Part shown: piece by piece, positions 41,801-53,800 of the stretch | Layout of the letters: each line of letters begins with the position of its first letter | How positions within the stretch are numbered: the stretch's first letter is position 1 | DNA from: Helopsaltes ochotensis | Taxonomy: Eukaryota; Chordata; Aves; Passeriformes; Locustellidae | DNA length: 64,000 nt | Direction: 5' to 3' | Assembly (NCBI GenBank): GCA_013400155.1 | Contig: VXBM01000288.1 | Coordinates: forward strand, 1 to 64,000 | Made by a program: the position numbers and the translations under genes | Notes under the pieces: generated by a model | Told to the model about the DNA's origin: nothing | What the model saw: the letters and a program-made list of their open reading frames with translations, nothing else | The model's database searches: none

Positions 41801-44800
41801 TCATTCCAATTGCTCGCAGAGTGAAAGATACTCAAGATTCAAAATTACACCTTGACCCAGTTGGGTCATTTTGCAGCAATTATCACCAATTTCTGCGGTG
41901 GAAGATTGTAAGAGTTCAGAGGAGGAGAAAAAAGTCTTGTCCTTTCTTCACCTTGCATGCAAATGAAAAACAAAAGTGATCGTGATCTTGCTCTTGACAT
42001 AACCATGCTTTAGAGAGCTTCACAAATATCCATTTCCTCATTTGAGCTCACAGAGAAGACATATTATCTCTTTTAAATATGACTTCTCCTTGGCAGTGCA
42101 CAACCTGTTCTCTATCTGTAACACTTTAAGAAGCCAACAAGTGGTTATTTGCAAAACTGATGGTCGGAGATGGATATAATCTATTTTAAACCTCAGCAAA
42201 ATCGGCTATTTCATGATGTTTGAACATATAGCTGAATTAATCAAGTCACACAGATTATGAAATGTGAAATATAGTCCCCCAAGTTCTCCACCTGCGTGGG
42301 AATGATTTGGCAAATGCCCAACCGTATCAAGGAACAGCAAGGAGAGGAAAAAAAAAAAAAAGCTAATAGTTTTCAGCACACAATAGTTTCCCAAGCAGTG
42401 ATGCTTTCCCTATAAGAGCTTCTCTGTCTGGTGAGCTCCACTGCAAAAACTTGGCTTTCTGTCATTGCCATGCTCTGCTCTTCCAGTAATGAAGTCCAAG
42501 GCAGTTTGGAGTGATGTCTTTGGGCTCTTGACCCACTCACTTCTGCCTCTTTTGCAATGGAGCTGGATCCAACCCTTTCTTCCCAGATGCTTTGGCTATC
42601 TTCTGCCTTTCCCTGCTGCCTTCTGCACAGGTACTTGCACCTCCAGGAAAGCAGGCCCTGTGCTGTTTGGAAACAACTTCACCCTTTACAGGAGAAATAA
42701 ATCCAGGAAAAGTAATTTACTTCAACATCAAAATTACACATTTCTCTGACTTACTTGATCTTATTTGTGAGATCTTGCTACTCAGTAATTTGGAAATTTT
42801 ATTGCCTCATTTTCCCCCTTCTTTTTAAATGGTTGAAATCTGTTTTAACAGAGAATGAGGATAATTATCCATTCCCAGCCAAAACTGCCTGGAGCTGGCT
42901 GTGGCTTCCATCTTTTGCTAAAGATAGGGCATCACACACTGAATGCACCTTCTGGTGTAGATCACTGGGTTGGGTCAGGGACACCAGCAGAGCAAGGCCA
43001 GGTTGTGCTGGTGTTATTGAGGGAGCTGCTCACTGGATCTGGATGCATTGTTTTGGAGGGTGCAGATAGTAACTTCTCTCCTATGGACACCTTCTCTCAA
43101 GTGTCTGCACTCAGTGGGGATTTTCAATAGTGATAAATACAGCACACACAGAGCTGAATTGAACATTTCCTTGCTCCTGGCACAGGCAGCATCTGCCAGG
43201 TGCCAGTGACTGTGCAAATCCAGGGAAGGCTGGATGTGGCAGGAACGCAAACAGGCTGGGGATAAGAAGACATATGGTTCTGAGGGAAGTATGATGACCT
43301 CCCCAGCAGGTCAGAAAACATTTCTCAAATGGAAGAAGGCATTAGCTGTTTCTCCGTTCACCTATCGGGAACGTCACATGCCTGGTGACAGCTGCTTCAT
43401 GCAGACCTGACAGGGCTGCTTCTACTGGGGTCGAGGTCAGCTCCCTGCTCTGGGTGGCAACAGCTAGCTTTTCCTGACACAGGCTTAGCCACTGGTCCAG
43501 GCACTCCTGACTCTGCCCCTGCCTTGCTGATGGGCATAGCAAATCAAGCCATGTGAGGAAAAACCACCTGGCTCCTGGAGTAACTCCCAGTGCTCATTCC
43601 TCTACAAAATCATAAGATTTTGCTAAAGGTGGAAGACTACTGCAAGCCTGTCACAACGGGTGGGAAGCCAAAGACCTGAGCAGGTAAAGGACTTCCTTAA
43701 ACTCCATGAACAGTCAATGCACCTGCATGGATTAACAGAAATACTTAAATATGCATTCACTCAATGCAATATAACATATTGCAAATAACATTCCACCACG
43801 TCTCAGCCAGGGCACCAATTGTTTTCCAGTGCTGCCAGCAGCTCCCCAAGGTCCTGAATTAGCAGGTCCAGCATAGAGGGTATGGCCCAGCAGGGTGTTA
43901 GAGCCCACCCATGCTGTGGCGAAGCACTCTCCTGAGAGGCATTTGCCCTGCAAGTGCCTTAGAATAAGGGGAAAGGACTTCAAATAAGTGCACTCATCAC
44001 CTGTCAATGGAAGGTTACCATCAAGGATCTTTTTGGGGCAGTCAGTCAGACCGCCTCTCCTCTCTTAGGAAAAAAGGCACAGATATTGGAATCAAAAAGG
44101 ATGGAGTGAGAAATGAAGGAGGCTAATCCAAACCTGGGTGTCACCAAGGAATGCTGAGATGAAAAAATGAACAAATGAACTCATGCACTGGGCCACCCCA
44201 CCAAGATGAGCTTTAAATTTAGCATGACTGAATCAAGATGTGTTCAAGATAAGATAATTTTCTACATTCTTTCTTAATTGTGAAGAGGAGGTGGTACCCC
44301 CAGGAAGGGCAGCCATGCCCAGTGGAGGTGAACTAGAGGTGTGCAGCAGCATTAGGCTGCTGCAGAACCTCCCCCTTCAGTGGGATCACCAGGACACCCT
44401 GTGTGAGTGGAAAGTGTTCTCCAGCCATCACTCCACAAACTGAAGCCATTTTTGATCCTCCTGTCCACTCAGAGCTGTCCCTGCAGACAAGGACAGTGCC
44501 AGAGAAGCCCTTTGAGAGCCTTTCAGCCAGGGCATGTCCATGCATGACCTGCTGGGCACCCTCCTTCCCCCTCTCCTTCCCCCTCCTCCCCAGAGCAGGG
44601 CTGGCATACTATCAGGGAAATTAAGAAGGGGATTTCTAAATTTGAGAGAAAAGCAGTCATCTGGACCCTAACAGCCAGGTGGCTTAATGACCAAAAGGAA
44701 TTTTCTAGTGAAGCCGGAGAAATGCAATAGTGAATAAAAGAAACAGTAACTGCTCCAATGCATCCAGAGGTTGCTGTAAGAGAGAAACTTTCAGCAAGCT

Positions 44801-47800
44801 CTGAATACTGGATAATGCCCAGTCCTGTCTAATTAAAAGATGAAGCAGGAGATAGCTGGAGCAGTGAGAAGCAGGAAGGAGCAGGGTGGGCTGGGGCTGA
44901 ATTTCAAGGTTTTCTGTGCCACAAAGAGCCAGGACAGCCATGATGGCAAGAGCAGCCCCCCTGCCCAGGCACCTACTGCTACACCTCTGGGGATGACATT
45001 TACATCACCAAGTCTCCCAGGAGACTTTATATCTTAATTCACTTTTATTTCTCTCAACAGCATATTCCCTTACACAAAATGATCACTGCTCATATGACCA
45101 AGTGAAAGCACAGGTGGCTTTCCCAGGTCACAGCTCCAAAGTTCAGAATGCAAACCTGGCACCCTTGTCCTCAGCCTTTCACATCCACCATCAGCACCAG
45201 ATACCACCTCTCCTTTCTGCTCTTTCTCACAGGAAAACCATCATCCATCATAATGCAATTTGTGGGTACTTTTGCACTGTATGGTTTCATGCTCTACCAC
45301 ATTTCATAACCTCCTTTGCATGCTTGCAGAACTCTCCCTTCTCCTGGAGCTGATGAACTGGTTTCTTCTGATGCTCTTCCAGGTTATTGAACTACTTTGT
45401 TAATGCAGCTTGTTTCCCATTAGTTGAGGGCAGAGTGCTGGAGACATAATTTATTTTCCATGTTTATTAATGTCAGGAGAGTCCTTAAAGGATTTGTCTG
45501 CAGCTGCCTCAGTTGCTGCTCATGCTGAGGTTACTGCCTGCCCTGCTGCACTGCCAGCAAGTCAGGCTTGGGGAGACTGGAGTCCACCAGCTTCCCTCTG
45601 CTGTTTTGATGTTATGGAAACAACTAATTTCCCTTATACTTCTGAATAGAAGCAGAATCACCCTTTTCACTGGCCAATAGGCCCTTATACTCCATGAAAA
45701 TAAGGTGAGAACCAGCAGTGGTTCCTCAGCTGAGCAGCTCTGTTTCTGCACATTCACCAAAGATAGGCCAGTTCTGGTCACCACCTTTTAGGATGGTTTG
45801 AGCATGTCCTGTCTGGACTGTGATAATACAATGACAGCAGAAAGTGCTGTTGCTCCCACAGTGGAGGGCCCCAGGAATGAATTCCCTCTCTAGAACCATG
45901 TGGACAGAGACCTAAAGCCCTTGAAAAATTGAGGGTTTTGGATTTTCTCAGCTGAGCAATTCCCCCTGCCCTCATCTTCACAGGGGAAGCAGCTGGGTCA
46001 TATTTCACTCTAGCTACCACTGACTTTATTACTACAATTTCTCCAGGCTCAGTCATGGCTGCAACAGTAACTTTTTTTTGGCTATAAACAATCTATGGCA
46101 AATTTGCAAACTGAGATGTCCTCCTCCGCACCAGCCCATACTCAGGGCTCCGCAGCAGCTCAGCTTCATCACCCACAGATGGCAGTGAGACCTTGAACCA
46201 ATGCCCAGGTTGCCCAAGCCAATACATCACCCCACTCCCAGCTGCTACCCAGCAACTTCCAGTTCTTTGGAGCATCCCAAGGTGATGTGCTGGGGACCTG
46301 GCTGCCAATTAGTTTGCTCTTTAGGGTTCAAAGCTACCCTGGGGAGGGGGAGCATGCCATAATAATTTTCTCTGGTTGCTGTTCTTGCAACCATCCGGGT
46401 AAAGAAACATTTGTTATTCTGTAACAGGTCCCTGTGGAGGCTATTCAAGCATCCTACCTGCTGCACAGCAGAGTTGGCAATTTTGCCAGAAACTCTGCTT
46501 TGAAGGGGCTTGCAATGTTAATTAAATTTCTGCAGTTGTATCTCTTTGCTCTGAATAAGATCCAAGCCTCTCTGGACATGTGAGCTCAGGTCCTTGTCCC
46601 CGTTCAAGCCTGGCTCTGAACAAGTCTGGCTCCCAACACTGAATTCCCTCAACACAACATCAGAATTATATTACTGTTCCTCCACAAAAGGAAATGAATT
46701 CAGGACTGTCAGGGTTCAGACACAGTACTGGTCTACATAACCTACAAGCTGAGAGATGATCGCAGAGCAACAAAAAAAAAAGCAGATGTCCTTGCCCAAA
46801 GGACTGATTCCTCTAAACAAACAAGCAAGATGAGTATCTGTGATCACACAGGCAGGCATGATGCAGGAGGGAAGCAAGGACTCTGAATGAATTCCACACA
46901 ATTCCACACTCTGGCTCGTTTTCACCTCTGATGATTCACAGCCCCTTCGTGGGCTGGCACTTGTGACCTACCCAACACAGATGGGCTCTTATAGACGCTG
47001 CTTTCCAGGAAAGCATGGAAGGGAGAGGAGCAGCCAAGTCTGGAAAATGCAGGATACAAGTTGGTTTTAACAGTTAAAATTCTTTAGACATTTAAATGAG
47101 GCAGCTTTTTAAGGATATTAATAAATGAAATAGAAGAGAAATGTGGAGAAGGAGAACATGAACTCGGGGTAGCTGCGGGAATGGGGCTCCTGGCAGCAGA
47201 GCCAGATCTACTGCCAGGGCTGTTCTGCAGCAGCAATGGGAGATGGGCACGTGGCTCACGAGAGAGCTTGGAAACCAGGACAGAGGATGGAAAACAGACT
47301 AATGCCAGCTCTTACAAAAAGGTTTGGGAGCAAGGTGGGTGGCAGAGTCAGAAGCCACTTGGCACATGCAGGTTTGCTCCAGAGCCACTGCTCATCACCA
47401 CCCTTTGCAGCCAGAGCTGCTGCCTATGACTCAGGGTTGGGGTCTGTGAAGTCAAGAGCCAGCATGTTTACCCTGTGGTCCCCATTCACTGACTGACAGT
47501 TTCAGAGGATGACCAAAGCAGCATGATGTCTTCTCAAGAAAACCACCAGAGCTGCTGCAGCAGGGGTCTATGCCTGCCCTGCAGCTACAAGGGACACCTG
47601 GCAGGCTCAGTGCTTGTTCAAGAAGAAAGTTTGTACAGCTGTCGATAAAGGTAAACACCTTTACCTTTATGAGGGAAATGGGAATTACTGCAGAACACCT
47701 CTGCAAGGAGGTGCAGAGGCAGTTGGAGAACTTTACCCATTTAAAGTAGACAGCTGTCACCATACATGGATTCAGCCACCAAAGGTGTGCGCAAGGTGCA

Positions 47801-50800
47801 GGATTTGAGACCTGGGATCCCCTGCTCCTAGGCCCAGTTAATAGCATCTCTCACAGTGCTAATACCATTGACAGCACCTGGAGGGGGCGGTGCAGCCCCA
47901 GGGGAGCACCCAGCAATTCTCTCTGCTCCCACGGGTGGGCTTCTAACCACCTCGCCCAGCCCAGCACCAGCATATATTCTCGGATATTTTCCCAGTTTCC
48001 ACAAGAGGGCATCGGCACGACACCGACGAGACGCTCCTATGTCCCCCGAGCGGCGGGAGCCGGGGCCGGGGTCTCGCCCTGGGTTCTGTCTGCAGAAGGA
48101 AAGCGGCGGATGCATATTTCCCAGGAGGTCTCGACTCTGGAGCCGTGAGTCACCACGACGTTCGCTATTGCAGAAATAAACTCCTTTTGCTCAAAAAAAC
48201 GATTTTCTGGAATAGCTCTGCCAATACCAAGGGGCTGCAGGGAGGGAACAGGCATTCCTCGGGGGTTGCGGAGGGGCTCCCACTGGCACCCACCTGTTAA
48301 CTCCAACCTCCACAGCCCCATGCACAGACCATGCAGGGAGCATGAGCCCTCGGGAGCTATTCCTCTGGGAAGAGAGCTTTGTCTGAAGGGTGTGCTGGGC
48401 TCCTTGCAAACCCTGATGCATCAAAAGACTTTGCTGGGAAGAGATAAACCAGTGAAAGTAACCCCCTGTGCCCTCCCTCAGTAATAAAAATGTGAATGAG
48501 AAACACACAGAAGCCACCCAACTCCAGTCAGGACTGGATACCCTTCACAAAGGAAGCTTTTGACTCCGAGACCTGGAGCTCAGAGTTCAGGTCACCTTCC
48601 AGGGAGTGATGAAGCTGCTTGGTCAGGAACTACACCTCATGCCACAGAACCTGGCAGATCAGGAACTGGACACTGTGGACTTTGGGCAGAGAAAGAAAAT
48701 TTCAGTATCTTCTTGGGTGAGTTTTTGACCCAGGTGAGCATGGGCTGCTCACGTCAGTGTTGGCCTCTTCACTGCCCATACAGGACCCTGGAGCATGACA
48801 GTTGATTTCCTCTAGATTATCTTGATCTTTCTGGACATTGAGTGTGTACCAAAGCACGAGGTGTATCAGAAATGCCAAAACAGCAACAGATTGTCTGACA
48901 GGCTGTCATTCTGTCATGAAATGTCACATACATCCCGCCTGGGAGGAAGGACTGGATTGCTGTACACTTCACTGCCTGCTGAAGCCAGGCAAGATTCCTC
49001 ATTTCGGAGTCTCATTGATCAGACCTGGAGGATACATTGATGCAGCTTAAAAAAAATGTGGCAAAAGTCCCAAACCACCTACCTCCCTTTAGCTGTGCCT
49101 TCATATAAAACATGTTGCCATTTCACAGGTGTGTCTGTGAGGAACTCCCTTTGTGAATCCAGTTTCCTCTAACTTTTGATCAAAAATGCATCTCTGATGT
49201 GAAAGATGCAAAGGTAGAGAAAGCATGGCTCGTTACAGAGCAATAGGGAATTGACAAAGCAGAATCAAAATGGAGAACAAACAACAAAAATAAAAACCAT
49301 CTTAATGCAGAGAGTTTATAAAAGAAGAAAAATGCTTTTTTGAGCACAATCACTGATTGTCTTGCTGTGGCAGATGTGCCAGAGGGACACTGTGAGCATG
49401 ACGGAGGGACAGAAATGACAAAGTAAACACAAATAACAAGGTGGGAACAAGCCTAAGGGCTGGTGGGAGCTCCCATGCTCCCCAGCAAAAGCCTTGTCAA
49501 AGACAGCCTTGACCGAGCACCAGCCAGGACATGACCAATGTTGAAGAATGTGCTATCTCCAGAGGAGATAGCATATGATGGACTTAGGAAAAACATGAGA
49601 GACTGCTGGTTTTTTCTTGTTCAGTGATGAATGAGACCTGACACCCTTTCCCAAAGACCAAATACATCAACTCCAATGCTGCAGGTAATTAGAACTGGAA
49701 TCATGGTGGGATTGTCTCTGGGAGTCATGGTATAATTTTGCTCCTTGTGCTTTTGTTGGGATCCTGTAAGTGAACTTCCCAGTAGCTACAAAAAGACCAA
49801 AGGAGCATTTTCTTGTGTTAAACCTTTAATCCCAGCAGTCATCCAAGTTTTTGGTAATTATAGCTTTGGAGGAACCCAGCAGAGTCACCCAGCAGCTCAG
49901 AGAAGTCACAGCTTCCATTTTGAGGAAAACAGGAGAATCTGTCTCCTGAGATGTACTTCAACCACATTATCAACAGTAGCACTTCTGCATGACAGCATCT
50001 CACTGAGAAATGCAAATCTTCATGAAGGGTTGACTGATATGTAGACAGTCAAGAACATGCACTATAGCCTAGAATTTGAATATTTTGGGAAGTCTACAGC
50101 TGCCAATCAAGTGGATGGTTCCTCAGAAGAGAGTTTCCAGGTTTTCCTCTCAAAAGAGATCCCTTGAGAACCCTTTCCTCACACACTGGTCTTTTTCATC
50201 TTTTTATCCCATTTGGGTCCCCTCAAGGGTTCAACTGCTCCCTTGGTCCTAACACCATCCTCAGATCTGCTTCCTCAGCCCTTGGATAGTGAAATCCATC
50301 AAGTGTGCAAACAGCCCCTGAAGTTTCCTGTTGATGTTTTGGCAGTCTGCCATCTCCAGCCAGAGGCATTTGGTGGAAGGTGAAAAAATCCAGAGCCAGG
50401 TGGTTTTGGGCGTGTGCCCTGGGGAAGATGGAAGGGGGTTAAATGCCCCCCCTGTGGTGCCTGACAGGCAACCTCCACAAACAATGACAAACCTGTGGGT
50501 AAAGCAGTCCACTTATCTCCCACTTCTGTTTTGGATGAGGAAGACTTTTTTCCTGTATCCTTAAAGAAGGATGTGTGTAGCAGGCTGTATAGAACACACC
50601 TGGATTTCAGAGCAAACCCAGATTGTAACAGCAACACCGGTGCTGTTGGATGATCTTTGGCAGCTGGGAGCTGAACCACAGAGATGCCAGTTGGGGTTTG
50701 TTAAATGACAAGGCAATATAATCTAAACATGTACATTACTTTTGAGCAAGGGCCCTGTGACACAGGTAAAATTGCTTTTGTTCACTCAAAAGATCAATAT

Positions 50801-53800
50801 TGTCAGGATGAAATAATATGTGAGCCTGTGTGAAGAATTCTGACTGCTGACCATCAGAAAGAGGCAGAAACTCCCTCTCATAAAAACAATATGAAAAAAA
50901 TCCTGAATATACTGCCACCTCCCAAGTCACTGTATTTGGGCTGCTGTCACCAGGAGCTGTAGGTCGTCTCTAGATTTCTTGGAAGAACAATTTTCTGTGC
51001 ACACGGTGTATTCTGATGCAGGCAGTTCCTCAGATTTAATCGGGTTCTTTTCTTAAATCATCATGACTAATTAAAGAGCTGGAATCCCATCTGAAGACCC
51101 CACTCCTCGGTGAATGTCGGCATTCATTCCATGTCAGGTCTTCCCTCAGAACAAACCCGTTGTCAAAGGCAGTTTCTCATTCCAAACTAAAAGTCTCTGG
51201 TCCTTCAGCAGCTCCTTCCCCTTGGCCCTGCATCTCTGCTTTGTTTTGCACTGGATTTAACTTTGCATATGTAGTTTGGTGTGGGTTTTTTTACTATAAC
51301 ATCAAATCTCTTAATTCTCTGACCCAGAAAACAGAGACAATCCTCATAAAAATCTGGGACAAACAAGATGCAGCTGGCACGTGTGCAGCAGCAAGAGATT
51401 CCGAAACTCCCAAATCTACCCATTTGAAGTGATTTTGATTAAAGAAAGAATTTTGAAAACTGCTTCTGTCAGATCTCAGGTTATTTTGAAAGCAAATCCC
51501 AGCCTTTCAAGTGGTGCCCTAGTCTGAGCAAGACCCTTTAAAAAGTGATGCTGTGCTGGCCCATCCTCATCATCAGCCGAGATGCGACGGCTTTTCCCTT
51601 TCATGTTGTCACCTCCACAGGACCAGCCAGGACATGAGACCCACACAGGGTACACAGCTGCTCCCACAGCGTCCAGAAATAAAGGTTCCCTCAATCACAG
51701 CATGACCTTTCCCAGAGCCACAGAGCCCCATTCCTGCAGCACTTTTGCCAATGAGTAAATAATGAGAAATTAGTGCATGGCCCTCATGATGAGTCACAGT
51801 GAGCAGCTGCTGGCAGTTACGAATCTGCCAGGACAAACAGGGTGCCACAGACAGCCAAGTCCTCCAGTCTCATCACTACCTTACCTATGTCACACCCATG
51901 TCACCCCTTGTCCTCTGCAGAGCCAACACACACGGTCCCACTGGTGAGTTACATCCAACACCAAACCGGGAGAGCCCTGAACGATGCCGGGCAGGGATGG
52001 GAATGCATTGCATTGCATTTGGTGTTGCCTCTTTGCACATTTAATTTAATGAAGAAGAATAATGAAATATCCAGGCTGAGTCACGCAGGCAGCAATCTCC
52101 CTTTGCCCCAGGAGGTTTAAGGGGCAAAAGGAGAGGATGGAGGTACAGCCCCACTACATGCTGCCCCCAGGGAAGGGGGGGGGGCTGCGAGCCAGGAACT
52201 TCTACCCACAACACAGCACCAAGGATGAGGAGTGAAGCCAGTGTGGAAGCTGACTGCTCCATCCCCAGCACCAGCTGTGGGGAAGTCCCTGGTGACAGCA
52301 GGGTTTCCCCCACTGGCTCTAAACACTTCCCAAAGACAGAATTTCATTAAAGCGGGTAATTTGGCCTGACTACCCTGGCTAGTTCCCATGGCTGGGAGTA
52401 CAATAGCAGCCAAGCCCAGGAAGAAATTGCATTACTGTACATGAAAGTCTCAAATCTGAAAGGGAGGGAGTCAGTTCACACCAACAAGGGCTTTAATACC
52501 AGATTAAATGCTTTCACAGCAGCCCGACTGTTTGAAAGCTTCCAAACAGCCTTTTGTCCATTTAGTTTGCATTATACATTGGCTTCAAGAGGTACTTTAA
52601 AATGTAAGCAACTTTATTTTATTATTTTTTTAATATTGTAGCTTAGCTTTCTTAAAGGGAATTCATGGACCCGGGATGGGCACTGCTCCATATGGGAAGG
52701 CATGAAGCACTTTAATGGCAGAGAGGCCAAGCAAAGCTCCTCTCTCCAAGGTTATTTAGGGAATCTATTAAGCATTATGTCCTTAAAGACTTGCCATTTT
52801 AGAAGGGTGAATGAAGCTCCAACTGGAATTATCAATTTTAATTTCCCCATTAGCAGAAACAAAAGAAGTAGGGTACTTTCTCCTGATACAGGCAGCAACC
52901 TACATTTATACGAGGATTTTACTTTAAGAGGCTGATTACCCCAAGCCTTGAATCAGGAGCTAAGTGGGCAGCTGGACCAGGATGTGGCATGTGGGCAGCT
53001 GGCAGCAAAGGCAGCAACATGGTCCTACTCTACCTAGGACTAGGAAAGCACCCCAGAAACAGCAAGGATGAGTCTTGGGCTGGCTTCTATTCTGAAATTT
53101 GGCACTTGGGAGATGCAGGGCACACACTGATAGGAAACTGCTGCTCCTCCTGCCCCTCTGCTCCCTGACGTGGGGACACAGAGGAACCTCTGTCTGTCCC
53201 TGGCCCACCACAGCCAGCCGGGAGGAAGGACAGGGGGAGGATGGGGGGCGGGGGGGGGGTGGGAAACACAGCCTCGAAGGGCTCTGTGCCACCTCACTCT
53301 GCCCACAAATGCATCCTTGTCATTCAAATGAGAAGCGCCCACAATGGCGGGGGCCCTGTCCTAAACAAAGAGCCACTTGGGATAACGGGAGAAAGGGATG
53401 AGGGTCCCTGGTCTCCACCGATGAATGCAAATGCCTCCAACCCCTGGGAGCAACTTCTCCGGGAACAACACAGACAGGGCTTTGTGAGCAGGAGGCTGTG
53501 CATACGCAAGCTTCCAGGAATGCCCAGCAATCCCCGGCTGGAGAAACGCCCTGGGGGCATACATAGACCTTCCCTCTCACCCCTGGCCCCAAAGTCAAGA
53601 AAAAGCCGCTCATAGACTTCTTTTTTTCACCCATGCTCTTATAGCCAAACTAAAACTTTCCTGGCACTCCTGCATCCCTCAGCCGCTGATGCCAGAGCCT
53701 ATGTCCACACAGGATGGTCTCAGTGATGCCACCACCCCACTGTCAACTCCTCTCTGGCAGCCTCTGTGCCAGGCAAAGCATCTCCCTTGGGGCCAAGCTT

